From assembly GCF_030813055.1 (NCBI RefSeq), contig NZ_JAUSTW010000005.1, forward strand, positions 62,001 to 126,000: a stretch of 64,000 nucleotides of DNA, in the 5' to 3' direction. Made by a program: the position numbers and the translations under genes. A model generated the notes under the pieces. The model did not search any database, was not told the origin of the DNA, and worked only from the letters and a program-made list of their open reading frames with translations. Below, in pieces: positions 8,516 through 17,432 of this stretch; within the stretch, counting starts at the first letter, position 1; every line of letters starts with the position of its first letter. This stretch comes from Neobacillus ginsengisoli (GTDB lineage Bacteria > Bacillota > Bacilli > Bacillales_B > DSM-18226).

Positions 8516-8836
8516 CTAATCTATATGACGCTCACAACAAGCGACATCATTTTGAACTTCTTGAAGAACTACATCGAACATTGTCAACAAATCCCGTACT
8601 TGTTGATTTCCTATGCTGTAATAACAGTATTTTCCTACTTGCCTTCCGACGATAATGCCACAACCCTTTAAACAGGCTAGGTGTTGTGAAATATTAGATT
8701 GATTACCTTTTATATCTTCTACAATTTGGGAGACAGTTTTTTCTTGCTCTTTAATACTTTCTAGTATTTGAATCCTTGTTTTATCTGCAAAGCCACGAAG
8801 GAATTTGACTTTCGTATCTAGATCGATTGTTTGCAT
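8516..8836 (-). CDS. cmtR: ArsR-family repressor of the CmtR type
   Basis: A winged-helix ArsR-family repressor of 106 aa that should release DNA when it binds Cd or Pb. Residues 45-60 form the recognition helix, with Cys55 and Cys59 in LACLKGCG and a Cys pair at 100-101 near the C-terminus. This matches the Cys57/Cys61/Cys102 Cd-binding pattern of mycobacterial CmtR and differs from staphylococcal CadC, which uses an N-terminal Cys pair and a CxC. GGAGG lies upstream of ATG 8836. Two perfect inverted repeats in the promoter region are its likely operators. It is cotranscribed with cadA. Confidence 0.85.
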   Translation of the reverse strand: MQTIDLDTKVKFLRGFADKTRIQILESIKEQEKTVSQIVEDIKGNQSNISQHLACLKGCGIIVGRQVGKYCYYSIGNQQVRDLLTMFDVVLQEVQNDVACCERHID

Positions 8837-8850
8837 AATTTACCTCCACT

Positions 8851-8914
8851 CATATTAGACACGGCTAATATGTTTTGTTGTTATCATATTAGCACCAGCT
8901 AATATATGTGTCAA
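8851..8914 (-). promoter_or_regulatory. Promoter and twin operators of the cmtR-cadA operon
   Basis: On the minus strand TTGACA (8914-8909) and TAATAT (8891-8886) are 17 bp apart, close to the sigma-A consensus. ATATTAGC-ACCA-GCTAATAT (8886-8905) overlaps the spacer and -10 box. A second dyad, CATATTAG-ACACGG-CTAATATG (8851-8872), lies just downstream, before the ribosome binding site. Both arms share the core ATATTAG, as expected for two sites of one dimeric repressor. Confidence 0.8.
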
Positions 8915-9073
8915 AAAAATTGAATAAAGACCTTATTTATTTTGGTGGTTTTAATTAACAACCAAATGAGATTTATAGATAAAGGAAAGAGATTACTGAT
9001 GTGGCATTATTAATGGTAGGAATGTTGAATAACTTTTGGAATAGTTTTATTTAGTCTTTATTATGTTCGTTTG

Positions 9074-9104
9074 TTGACAATATGTGCATATGTGCATATA
9101 TTGT
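9074..9104 (+). promoter_or_regulatory. Promoter and operator of the czrA-czcD operon
   Basis: TTGACA (9074-9079) and TATATT (9097-9102) are 17 bp apart. The whole interval forms an imperfect dyad, ACAATAT (9077-9083) with ATATTGT (9098-9104), around a TGTGCATATGTGCA core. This resembles the TGAAC-type palindromes of CzrA/ArsR operators, so the repressor would block polymerase directly. Confidence 0.7.
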
Positions 9105-9148
9105 TATTAACAAATAATATAATAAAGTTGTCTAAGGAAGGGTATTAA

Positions 9149-9478
9149 ATGAATTTAGAAGAAGAAGGAAAAAATAAAACACAAATTAAATCTTTAAACG
9201 AAGAAACACTTTTTATTGTTTCCCAAACCTTTAAAGCATTATCAGACAATACAAGGATTAAAATTCTTTATTTACTTTCTCAAAAGGAATGTTCAGTAAA
9301 TGAAATTGCTGAGGTTTTGGAACTCCACCAATCGACCGTTTCCCATCAATTAAGTTTTTTAAAAAACCTTCGGCTCGTAAAGTTTAGAAGGGAAGGGACA
9401 ACGGTTTATTATTCAAATGATGACCAACATATTATTGACCTTTTAAAACAAGCAATCGAACACGCTTGCCACGATTAG
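9149..9478 (+). CDS. czrA: ArsR-family zinc/cobalt-responsive repressor (CzrA-like)
   Basis: A winged-helix repressor of 109 aa. Helix-turn-helix residues about 50-71 include [14 protein letters not shown]. The C-terminal helix carries D92-x-H94 and H105-x-x-H108, with the same spacing as the alpha-5 Zn/Co ligands D84, H86, H97 and H100 of Staphylococcus CzrA. That points to Zn(II)/Co(II) sensing and separates it from the Cys-based repressor at 8516-8836. AAGGAAGGG precedes ATG 9149. The gene ends 26 nt before the CDF exporter gene, with which it should be cotranscribed from the promoter at 9074-9102. Confidence 0.88.
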   Translation: MNLEEEGKNKTQIKSLNEETLFIVSQTFKALSDNTRIKILYLLSQKECSVNEIAEVLELHQSTVSHQLSFLKNLRLVKFRREGTTVYYSNDDQHIIDLLKQAIEHACHD

Positions 9479-9504
9479 TTTTTTTATAAAAAGGAGAGTT
9501 AAAC

Positions 9505-10461
9505 ATGTCACATAATCATCAACACGGACATGACCACGACCACGACCATGGAGATGTATTTCACTCCCATGTTCCGATTGGAAAAATGAAATTAGCATTT
9601 TTTCTAACTTTAATCATTCTTGTAGTCGAATTAGTGGGAGGATTTATTTCTCATAGTCTGGCACTTCTTTCAGATGCAGGTCACGTTCTTACAGACATTG
9701 CAGCCATAGGATTATCATGGTTTGCCATGCATCAATCACAAAAACCAGCATCCGAAAAATTTACTTACGGTTATCACCGTTCTGGAATTTTGGCTGCTTT
9801 TATCAATGCCATGACTTTAATTGTTATTGCTGTCGTAATCCTATATGAAGCAATTGACCGTTTTAAAAATCCACAGCCAGTCGGAAGTACATGGATGTTC
9901 ATTAGTGCCTCGGTTGGCTTAATCATGAATCTGTATTTAGGTCTTGGTTTAAGCAAAGAAGACAACATTAACGTCAAAAGTGCTGTACTGCATATGATAG
10001 GTGACGCCATGGCTTCTGCGGGGGTAATAATCGGAGGAATTATTATTTTATTTACTGGTTGGTACATTGTTGACCCTATTCTTAGTGTCCTTATCGCTTT
10101 CTTAATAGCTTTTGGTGCATGGAAGATTGTGAAGCAAACCGTAGGTATTTTAATGGAGGGGACACCTAAAGGAATCTCCATAGAAAAAGTAATGGAAAAA
10201 ATTCGTTCTGTTAATGGTGTATTGAATGTACACGATTTACATGTTTGGAGTATCACTAGCGGTAAAAATGCATTATCTTGTCACGTTGTATTAAATAACC
10301 AGATAAGTTTCCAAGAAAGCCAAGTTCTCTTAAGAGAAATAGAACATAAACTGCAACATTTAGGAATTGGTCACGCTACAATCCAAATGGAAAACGAAGA
10401 ACATCCTCATGATGAATCGGCGGTTTGTTCGACTACCGGCCATGAACATCATCACCACTAA
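9505..10461 (+). CDS. czcD: CzcD-type cation diffusion facilitator
   Basis: A Zn/Co/Cd exporter of the cation diffusion facilitator family, 318 aa, that exchanges metal for protons at the cytoplasmic membrane. It has a His-rich start (HNHQHGHDHDHDHGD), six membrane helices, HxxxD-type transport-site residues (SDAGHVLTDIAA and HMIGDAMASAG), and a C-terminal cytoplasmic dimerisation domain with HDLHVWSI. A second His cluster (GHEHHHH) ends the protein. AAAGGAG lies before ATG 9505. It is in one operon with the CzrA-like repressor, whose Zn/Co ligands fit its substrate range. Confidence 0.93.
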   Translation: MSHNHQHGHDHDHDHGDVFHSHVPIGKMKLAFFLTLIILVVELVGGFISHSLALLSDAGHVLTDIAAIGLSWFAMHQSQKPASEKFTYGYHRSGILAAFINAMTLIVIAVVILYEAIDRFKNPQPVGSTWMFISASVGLIMNLYLGLGLSKEDNINVKSAVLHMIGDAMASAGVIIGGIIILFTGWYIVDPILSVLIAFLIAFGAWKIVKQTVGILMEGTPKGISIEKVMEKIRSVNGVLNVHDLHVWSITSGKNALSCHVVLNNQISFQESQVLLREIEHKLQHLGIGHATIQMENEEHPHDESAVCSTTGHEHHHH

Positions 10462-10677
10462 TAAAAGGTTCCGAAAACAAAGCCAATTGTTCCTACTTAA
10501 ACTTTACAAAAGTAGTTGATAGTTTTACATTTATTCTTTCCTATGAAAATTGATAAGAAAACACCTGATTTATATGATTGGATTTAAACCTTATTTTTGG
10601 TGAAACAGTAATTTATGGAAACCTCGCCAATATTTCATATTTGGATTAAAAAGTATTGAAGAGAGAAGGAAGTAATT

Positions 10678-12006
10678 TTGCAAGTTCCAAGTAAAGCCAA
10701 AAAAGTTTTTAGAATTGCGTTACCAGCTATCGGAGAATCCTATTTACAAAGTTTACTGGGAGTCGTTGACTCATTTTTTATTGCAAAGTTGGGTCTCCTG
10801 GCAATTAATGCAGTAGGTGTTACTAATATTTATAGTATGACGTATATTGGGGTATTTACAGCCATTTCAGCTACACTTTCCGTCTTTTTATCAAGGGCAT
10901 TTGGAGCAAAGGATGAAGAACGAAGCAAGTCCGTTATTTTTCATGGTCTTTTTATTTCCATACTAATTGGATTACTCTTTTCTTTTGTTTCAGTTCTTTT
11001 TGCTAATTCTTTGCTTGAAATGATTGGTGCAAACGAAAAACTAAAAGATACAGCAATGGTTTATTTTAAGGTAGTTCTAGGTCTAACCCCATTCATTGCA
11101 TTGTTTACTGCTCAATCTGCTTCTTTTCGTGCAATAGGGGATACAAAGACCCCTTTCCGAATTGGTATAGAGATGAATGCTGTCCATGTCATCCTTGATT
11201 ATGTTTTAATCTTTGGAATAGGACCATTTTCAGGATTAGGATTAACTGGAGCAGCCATTGCGATGATTTTAGCAAGGATATATGGTTTTCTGCGCCTTGT
11301 GATCATATCCCAAAGTATTTCTTCTATTTCTTTAAAAATTAGTAATTTCAAAGTCAGATGGAACCTAGCTGGAAGCATGATAAAATTTGCAGTACCTGCT
11401 ACATTAGAAAGATTAAGCATGAGGTTAGGACAAGTTGTTTATTTTGGATTAATTGTTCGCATGGGAACGGAAGTCTATGCTACCCACAACATTGCTGGTA
11501 CTTTAACTACATTCGCCTATACAGTTGGAGGCGGTTTTGCGGTAGCTGCCAGCACTCTTATCGGTCAGGCAATTGGAGAAAAGAATCTTTCTGATGTTAA
11601 GGAATATCGGAAATGGAGCTATATTCAATCAGCCATTTCAATGACTGTCATAACAGCAATTTTGGCAACTGCAAGCCCTTGGATAGGCAAATTGTTTACA
11701 CACAATGAAACTGTTATTCATTTATTAATGATTATTTTGTTAATTGATATGTTTTCGCAGCCATTCCTAGCTTCAGTCTTAGTTGATACCTCTGTCGTGC
11801 AAGCTGGCGGGAACAGTTCCTTCCCCATGATCGTCACGATGATTGGTATATGGGTGGTGCGTACTTTAGGCGTGTATTTATTTGCTTGGAAACTTGGTTT
11901 TGGTTTACCAGCTGTATGGATTTCCATTGCAGCAGATAACGCTTTACGAGCAGGGCTCTTTGTGTGGTATCGTAGAAGGGAAAATGTGATAAAAGAATTG
12001 GTTTAA
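10678..12006 (+). CDS. MATE family efflux transporter
   Basis: A multidrug and toxin extrusion type transporter of 442 aa with twelve predicted membrane segments in two related halves. The N-terminal half starts KVFRIALPAIGESYLQSLLGVVDSFF, typical for the first helix of bacterial DinF/NorM-type MATE proteins, and a Na- or proton-coupled mechanism is expected. The start is TTG 10678 behind GAGAAGGAAG; no ATG lies nearby. The 216-bp gap after czcD makes separate transcription likely. The substrate cannot be read from the sequence; the neighbouring metal genes do not make it a metal pump, since MATE proteins usually export organic cations or drugs. Confidence 0.88.
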   Translation: MQVPSKAKKVFRIALPAIGESYLQSLLGVVDSFFIAKLGLLAINAVGVTNIYSMTYIGVFTAISATLSVFLSRAFGAKDEERSKSVIFHGLFISILIGLLFSFVSVLFANSLLEMIGANEKLKDTAMVYFKVVLGLTPFIALFTAQSASFRAIGDTKTPFRIGIEMNAVHVILDYVLIFGIGPFSGLGLTGAAIAMILARIYGFLRLVIISQSISSISLKISNFKVRWNLAGSMIKFAVPATLERLSMRLGQVVYFGLIVRMGTEVYATHNIAGTLTTFAYTVGGGFAVAASTLIGQAIGEKNLSDVKEYRKWSYIQSAISMTVITAILATASPWIGKLFTHNETVIHLLMIILLIDMFSQPFLASVLVDTSVVQAGGNSSFPMIVTMIGIWVVRTLGVYLFAWKLGFGLPAVWISIAADNALRAGLFVWYRRRENVIKELV

Positions 12007-12034
12007 CCTTTTTTTAAAAAATACTATTTAACTA

Positions 12035-12070
12035 GATGGTGCGATTCTTCAAGATGAAGGTCGCCTTTTT
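12035..12070 (+). terminator. Terminator of the MATE gene
   Basis: GGTGCGATTCTTC and GAAGGTCGCC arms (imperfect) followed by T6. Confidence 0.65.
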
Positions 12071-12179
12071 TCTTATTGTGGGAAGGAATTGATAAAAAAC
12101 ATCATAATCCATACAAATGCATATTTTCTGCACATTTTTGTAGTAGGATATGTTTTATATTAACATTAGGAGGATTACG

Positions 12180-13049
12180 ATGAAGCGAAGATTTCTGACA
12201 CTTATTGCTTTTTCACTAATTGTTTCATTATTTTTAGCTGCTTGTTCGAAGGATAATTCAATGGGAAATATGGATCACAACTCAAATAAAAAGCAAACAA
12301 ATACAAGCCATGATGGGATGAATATGAATCACGGGAACATGACATCCACTCCCCAAAAAGATAACACAAAGGTTGAGTTTTCATTTAAAGGAAATCCTGA
12401 AAGCGGAAAACCAATCCTATTAAACATTCAAGTAAATAATAAGGATGGTCAATCAATCAACGATTTTGATGTTCAGCACGAAAAACTCATGCACTTAATC
12501 GTGGTTAGCCAAAATTTATCATATTTCAACCATATTCACCCTGATTATAAAGGAAAAGGTTTATTTACGGTAACTCCAAATTTCCCTTCAGGAGGAGAGT
12601 ATAAACTTTATGCCGATTTTGTGCCTAAAGGAGCTTCCAAAACGGTAAAATCGGATGTAGTGACAGTAGCTGGAAACAACGTGAAGACTATACCGTTAAC
12701 TGAAGATAAGGAATTAACAAAAGTAGTGGATGGCAAAGAGGTTACGTTGAAGTTTGACCATTTGATGAATGGAATGGACTTGACGATGACATTCACGATT
12801 AAAGATGCTAAAACGAAACAACCCATCACAAATTTACAACCGTATTTAGGAGCAGTGGGGCACGTTGTAGCCATAAGTGCAGATACAGAAACTTATTTAC
12901 ACATACATCCGATAGATGAGAAGGCAACTGGTCCTGACGCGAAATTTATGACAAGTTTCCCTAAGAGTGGTCTCTATAAAATTTGGGGACAATTCCAACA
13001 AGACGGTAAAGTATTTACCGTTCCATTCACAATAAATGTACCCAAATAA
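12180..13049 (+). CDS. His/Met-rich lipoprotein with repeated HxH domains, probable metal-binding
   Basis: ATG 12180 is chosen because AGGAGG sits 8-12 nt upstream; an in-frame ATG at 12150 lacks one. Residues 1-21 are a lipoprotein signal (SLFLAAC lipobox). A linker rich in Met, His and Asn (MGNMDHN, HDGMNMNHGNM) follows, then two beta-rich domains with matching motifs: HLIVVSQ with FNHIHP, and GHVVAISAD with YLHIHP. The repeated HIHP suggests metal sites. The Met/His linker resembles copper or silver binding tails, fitting the copper genes nearby. The protein would sit on the outer face of the membrane. I know similar unnamed proteins in Bacillus copper loci but no established function. Confidence 0.7.
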   Translation: MKRRFLTLIAFSLIVSLFLAACSKDNSMGNMDHNSNKKQTNTSHDGMNMNHGNMTSTPQKDNTKVEFSFKGNPESGKPILLNIQVNNKDGQSINDFDVQHEKLMHLIVVSQNLSYFNHIHPDYKGKGLFTVTPNFPSGGEYKLYADFVPKGASKTVKSDVVTVAGNNVKTIPLTEDKELTKVVDGKEVTLKFDHLMNGMDLTMTFTIKDAKTKQPITNLQPYLGAVGHVVAISADTETYLHIHPIDEKATGPDAKFMTSFPKSGLYKIWGQFQQDGKVFTVPFTINVPK

Positions 13050-13051
13050 TA

Positions 13052-13076
13052 TAGACCCTTATAGGTCTTTTACTAT
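13052..13076 (+). terminator. Weak intrinsic terminator
   Basis: AGACC and GGTCT arms with a short loop and a broken T run, right after the lipoprotein stop codon. Confidence 0.45.
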
Positions 13077-13134
13077 TTTTATTGTTTGTATCAGTTCTTT
13101 TGTGCTAAAAAATAATATACCTTTAACCTGACTA

Positions 13135-13235
13135 CTATTCCTCACCAGAATTCCATTTGTATCCGACACCCCAAACTGTTTTTTAAAGGCTGGTCAATTG
13201 GAAAACCAACTTGACGAAATTTATCTCTAATATTT
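13135..13235 (-). pseudogene. C-terminal remnant of an OmpR-family response regulator
   Basis: On the minus strand RNIRDKFRQVGFPIDQPLK is followed, after a 1-nt frameshift, by TVWGVGYKWNSGEE and TAG (13137-13135). This is the wing and end of an OmpR/PhoB winged-helix DNA-binding domain. The receiver domain and the rest of the gene are gone. Confidence 0.75.
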
Positions 13236-13767
13236 CGGAACTAACTGGTTGCTTTCTTCAATAAGACTTTATTATGATATTCAACAATCGGGCATCAAAC
13301 GAACCAACAGACGATTGACACACTCATAACCAAACTTGGTATCACTAAACCAATGATTCAGAAGATTAATAAATACCGTGAAAAATGCGGAATGGAATCA
13401 ATCTGATGACCCCAATTCTATGAGTAACATGGAACTTATAATCTAGTACATATCGTTAGATGGAGCGCGGAACGATGGGAAACTATCATTCCGTGTGGAG
13501 CAGGGGAAAAGCTTGAGATAACTTCAAACGCTTACCTATTGCTAACGATTATTTAATATTAGGATCCAAGCTCTTTTTTCTTTTTCTGCTAACAGGGCAG
13601 AGGGAGTGTGCTTTTTCTTATTAAGGAGCAGGTTATTTCAACAAGAGGTAGCTACTATAGCTTTAATTAATATATGTTGTTTTGAACTTAATTTTTTTGT
13701 GAATCAACAGGATAATTTTATTTAATATGGAATATATTTGTGAAGTATTTAAGTAAGGAGGATGAAT
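13236..13767. other. Gene-poor stretch with a hairpin and a short helical fragment
   Basis: A plus-strand frame at about 13294-13407 encodes QTIDTLITKLGITKPMIQKI and ends in TGA; it looks like the tail of a DNA-binding or recombinase-like protein, which I cannot name. CGGAACGATGGG and its near complement (about 13466-13491) form a hairpin of unknown role. The motif TTCAATAAGA..ACAATCGGGC near 13258-13290 resembles 15038-15062. Confidence 0.4.
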
Positions 13768-14271
13768 ATGTTTCAAACACTAGATGATTTCTTTAAATTA
13801 TGGAATTTTGAAGTAGACGCTACTCAGAAAATTCTTAACCAACTTACAGATGAATCCTTATCCCAAGAAGTAACACCTCAAAATTGGACATTAGGAAGAA
13901 TAGCTTGGCATACTGTAGCAGCAATTGGCGTTGTAGCATCTCGAACAGACCTTGCCTTTGACTCGCCTAATCAAGATTATCCTGTCCCAACCTCAGCAAA
14001 GTTCATCTCTGACAGCTATCAACAATCAAGTAATGCTTTGTCTCAAGCTGTAAAAAATCAATGGGCTGACAAAAGTCTTAGAGAAGAACAGGACATTTTC
14101 GGGCAGAAAATGTCTAAGGGAGACATCTTATTATTTTTAATTCAACATCAAATTCATCATCGAGGGCAAATGACTATTCTTATGCGTCAAGCAGGTTTAA
14201 CCGTCCCTGGGCTGTATGGTCCATCAAAAGAGGAATGGGCTATGATAGGTATGGAAGCTCCTAAAATGTAA
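13768..14271 (+). CDS. DinB/YfiT-like four-helix metal-dependent protein
   Basis: A DinB-superfamily protein of about 167 aa. ATG 13768 is favoured over ATG 13762, because AAGGAGG ends just before 13762 and leaves proper spacing only for the second one. The conserved metal-site His residues are visible: one in GRIAWHTVAAIG and a pair in HQIHHRGQM. The family includes bacillithiol S-transferases and damage-induced proteins of unknown activity. A flavin reductase follows 56 nt downstream on the same strand and probably shares its transcript. Confidence 0.82.
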   Translation: MFQTLDDFFKLWNFEVDATQKILNQLTDESLSQEVTPQNWTLGRIAWHTVAAIGVVASRTDLAFDSPNQDYPVPTSAKFISDSYQQSSNALSQAVKNQWADKSLREEQDIFGQKMSKGDILLFLIQHQIHHRGQMTILMRQAGLTVPGLYGPSKEEWAMIGMEAPKM

Positions 14272-14327
14272 TTACAATTATTAAGCGTTGATTAATTGAA
14301 TGGAAACCCATTAAGGAGGAAGAAATA

Positions 14328-14879
14328 ATGACAAATGAAAAATTAAACATTGGAATTATCTTAGGAAGCACTCGTCAAGGTCGAGTCAGTCCAAAAGTAG
14401 GGGAATGGGTAAAAGGGGTTGCTAACAAACGTGGAGATGCTAATTATGAAATTGTAGATATTGCTGATTACAAATTGCCGTTTTTTGGGACAACTGATGT
14501 AACAGACCCAGCAATTGCAGCTTGGAATGAAAAGCTTTCCAGCTTGGATGGATTCGTGTTCATTGTTCAAGAATACAATCACAGTATCACGGGGGCCTTG
14601 AAAAATGCACTTGATTCAGCTCGTGAAGCATGGAACAACAAGGCTGCAGGTATCGTAAGTTATGGTTCAACCGGTGGTGCTCGTGCAGCTGAGCATTTAC
14701 GTGGAATCTGTGCAGAATTACTAATAGCGGATGTGAAGACTCATCCTACATTATCTTTATTTACAGATTTTGAAAACTTTACTACATTTAAACCAGCTGA
14801 ATTGCATCTTAATAATGTCAATTTAATGCTTGACCAAGTTATAGCCTGGAGTGGTGCATTAAAAACCTTGAGAAAATAG
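14328..14879 (+). CDS. NAD(P)H-dependent FMN reductase
   Basis: A flavodoxin-like NAD(P)H:FMN oxidoreductase of 183 aa. The N-terminal phosphate-binding loop reads GSTRQGRVSPKVGEW, and the flavin contact and oligomer region contains QEYNHSITGALKNALD, both hallmarks of the NADPH-dependent FMN reductase/azoreductase-like family. It is soluble. AAGGAGG lies 8 nt before the ATG. Likely roles are quinone, azo-dye or chromate reduction or reduced-flavin supply; the exact substrate is unknown. It is probably cotranscribed with the DinB-like gene upstream and ends at a strong terminator. Confidence 0.9.
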   Translation: MTNEKLNIGIILGSTRQGRVSPKVGEWVKGVANKRGDANYEIVDIADYKLPFFGTTDVTDPAIAAWNEKLSSLDGFVFIVQEYNHSITGALKNALDSAREAWNNKAAGIVSYGSTGGARAAEHLRGICAELLIADVKTHPTLSLFTDFENFTTFKPAELHLNNVNLMLDQVIAWSGALKTLRK

Positions 14880-14907
14880 TGAGAATTATTAAGTAGACTG
14901 TGACCCG

Positions 14908-14946
14908 AATATCAGACCTAAAAATTAAGTGTCTGATATTTTTTTA
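14908..14946 (+). terminator. Terminator of the flavin reductase operon
   Basis: AATATCAGAC and GTCTGATATT arms followed by T6. Confidence 0.8.
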
Positions 14947-15086
14947 ATCTAATCCATTATGATCATGTTCCACCATGCTCTCAACAATAAAAAGGCTTGT
15001 GAACCGTTGTACTTAAACGAAATAGGTGCTTATTTTCAATAAGATCTTCCATAATCGGGCGCTTTAGTGAAGTAAGGTAATTATTT

Positions 15087-15124
15087 ATGGACTGATTGAT
15101 TTTAAACGATCAGTCCATTTTTTA
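15087..15124 (+). terminator. Orphan intrinsic terminator
   Basis: ATGGACTGAT and ATCAGTCCAT arms with a 12-nt loop and a T6 tail. No intact gene precedes it. Confidence 0.65.
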
Positions 15125-15129
15125 TCGTT

Positions 15130-15280
15130 GATTATACTTCGGTCGAAGCGGGGCATGTTCATCAGTGCTTAGATGTTACTTCTCCTCCCATAAAGACTCA
15201 TGATCGCAACCATATTCATTATACAGAGGGATATTGTTGTCTTCGAAAATGGGCATACCCATCATTGTTATAGGTTGTGA
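15130..15280 (+). pseudogene. YmaF-like His-rich protein remnant
   Basis: The frame reads AGHVHQCLDVTSPPIKTHDRNHIHYTEGY and, after a 1-nt frameshift, VVFENGHTHHCYRL and TGA. The spaced HxH pairs and short length fit the C-terminal part of YmaF-family proteins of Bacillus (function unknown). The N-terminus is missing. Confidence 0.55.
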
Positions 15281-15427
15281 AAAAGCCTATAGGAGCTTTT
15301 TGCGTGAGCTTACATAATGGGTCCCGTTTGATATTACGCTAAGCATCTTCTTTCATTCAGAATGGTGGTATAAAATATTAGCTTGATAGAATAAGTTATA
15401 AATAGTATGTCTGAGAGGGGAGATTAT

Positions 15428-16228
15428 GTGCCTACTCGTTTTGAAAATGCTGCTAAATTTGAAAATGGGTTCTGGCTTCAAATATTAGGCGATCATGCCC
15501 GTTTTATACATGATTCACTGGTACCGCAAGAAAAAGAATTGATTGATACAGCGAACTATTTTATCAAAACTTTCGATCAACTCCTTAGCAGTGTTGAAGT
15601 GGGCGATTTAGTCGAGCTGAGTGTAAGAGCAGAAGAAGAAACTTTAAAGTTGAGAGAATACAAACTGAAAATTATTGAGAATCAACTTGTGGGGAAAATT
15701 TCGATACATCTTGGGCCAGTTTTTTTTAACCATATGGTAAATGAATTGGAGGAATACTTACTTGTATTAAATTATTTGAAAAAAGGTGAGGTTCCACCCG
15801 TATTTCATGAGCTGCATCACCATTTAATTTGGTTGTTTGATGCTGCTGGGCACGCGGGGGCTATTTCTAACAATATTGAATGGGTTGAAAAGAGCATTAA
15901 AAATATGAGTGATAATTTTACAAAGGATTTTGAGGCCTTTTATTTTAAAGCCGTTGAACTGACTGGCTTTCTTCGCACAAATCTCACATCCTTCCCAGCA
16001 CTTAAACAGTTTAATATAGATGTCTCACTTGAAATGAAGCTGTTTATGAACTTTTTAAATGAAATAGAGGAACTAAGGCTTAGCAAGGAGGCATGAGGAA
16101 CTTTTGCACCGCTGATGGCTGAGCATATGTTCAGAGAAGAATGTTATTATTTGACGAAGCTCGCTGAATCCACCCAAGCAGATAAGCCGGATTGTAATCC
16201 TGCAAAACCGCGGTTAAAAGAACAATGA
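15428..16228 (+). pseudogene. DUF2935 protein interrupted by an in-frame UGA
   Basis: The frame from GTG 15428 (GAGGGGA 8 nt upstream; the ATG at 15407 has no such site) encodes the usual DUF2935 protein: two copies of a helical domain with WLQILGDHARFIHDSL and HHHLIWLFDAAGHAG. It then hits TGA at 16094-16096, yet the same frame continues with GTFAPLMAEHMFREECYYLTKLA to TGA 16226, which is the normal family C-terminus. One codon separates the parts. Homologues, as I remember them, have a Leu-like residue there, so a TTA-to-TGA change is the simplest reading. The window does encode selenoproteins, so recoding was considered. DUF2935 proteins bind metal through His/Glu; their function is unknown. 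Confidence 0.75.
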
Positions 16229-16261
16229 TGATGTAATGACAAGCAACCACCTACATTTTCA

Positions 16262-16764
16262 TATCACCGGAATAGGGCCATTATTTATCTATTGATTTAG
16301 GCTAGTTTGGGAGTGGATGAACTTTCAAACTTAAAGTTAAGCGATCTTGACTTGGAGTTAAGACTTATTTGGATACTAGGAAAAGGAAGGAAGATTCGGA
16401 CGGTTCCTATGTCCAATACTCTTGGTAGGAACTGTAGGACTCGTTACTTTTTAGATCAGAAATGTCAAAAACGAAAGCGCATGTAGAATTGTCACCATAA
16501 GTGGTTCTACAGCCAGCGATCACCAAAATTTACTGTCCGTAGGATCCATACTATTATTGAAGGCTATTGTTTACCACGGTAAAAAACTAACACCCCATAT
16601 GTTCAGGCATACATTCTGTAAATAAAGATGTTAAAGCGACGAATAATGACATTAAAAAGGTAAGGAGACTCTTCGGCCATAGTAACATTTCAACCACAAC
16701 ACGATTATTAAAAGATTCCTATAGTGACTTGGCCTATGCTGTTGAAGCTATGCAGAAATTTTAA
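16262..16764 (+). pseudogene. Decayed XerC-like tyrosine recombinase
   Basis: Several frames together give SLGVDELSNLKLSDLDLE and ILGKGRKIRTVPM (the region with the first catalytic Arg). They continue as YSQRSPKFTVRRI, then TPHMFRHTF (catalytic His and Arg), and end with RLFGHSNISTTTRLLKDSYSDL. The place where relatives carry the nucleophile Tyr reads Leu. At least four frameshifts or stops interrupt it. It is an integrase relic inside the accessory region. Confidence 0.8.
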
Positions 16765-17039
16765 TTCTGCTAGAGATAATCTGAGTTAAGGATACGAAAG
16801 AAAAATAAAAAGCGCCTATATATGGTAGAAAGATTCCGTAAAAAACAGCCTTTGCTCTAGTTTGCAAAGGCTTCAATCAATATGGAATTTTGTACTTAAA
16901 CTATTGGGGGCAATAGTAAAAAGAAGAATTAAGTGATTATAGGATTGAGGCTATATTTTTAGTTATTCCATTAAAGGGCGTAATTCCAGAATAAGAAATG
17001 CGCTCTTTCTTTATGTAAAGGGACAGATTGTAGAGCAAA
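16765..17039. other. Intergenic stretch with a repeat-like segment
   Basis: Nothing coding was seen. The string GTACTTAAAC near 16890 also occurs near 15008 beside other short repeats, so it may belong to a dispersed element. Confidence 0.35.
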
Positions 17040-17040
17040 G

Positions 17041-17309
17041 AAATATTCGAAATTACCTACATCAATTATTGAGTCTTATGTTGAAGAAGCCCTTAATGAA
17101 ATTGTAAAACAAATTTTGAAGCAATTTTTATTGTTGATAAAACACCGAGAAAAAGTCCAAGTCGCAAAAAAATGGCTGTTTTAAAAGGAATTCATCGTTC
17201 AGAAGGCTTTCAGTTAAGGTACGAGGTTTATAATGAAAAAGGTCTAAGGATTATTGATGAATTATTGGTAGAAGAGGTTGGAAATGAAACTGTATATGCA
17301 ATTAACTGA
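17041..17309 (+). pseudogene. Frameshifted hypothetical gene
   Basis: One frame reads SKLPTSIIESYVEEALNEIV and the next reads NFEAIFIVDKTPRKSPSRKK, then LKGIHRSEGFQLRYEVYNEKGL and LVEEVGNETVYAIN to TGA 17307. The two parts look like one small acidic protein broken by one indel near 17113. I do not recognise the family. Confidence 0.4.
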
Positions 17310-17432
17310 CTGGCAAAATAGTTTAAAAACAGTTACCGGATTGGTCATCAAAAAAAGCAATCCATAAGAAGTGAAATTATCTGAAAAATGCTAAAATTAT
17401 AATGAACGATAAACCACAGGGAGGCGAATAGG

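Noticed and set aside
13466..13491. Known riboswitch class at the hairpin
   Set aside because: Only a single imperfect stem is present; no conserved core of a class known to me fits, and the next gene is 270 bp away.
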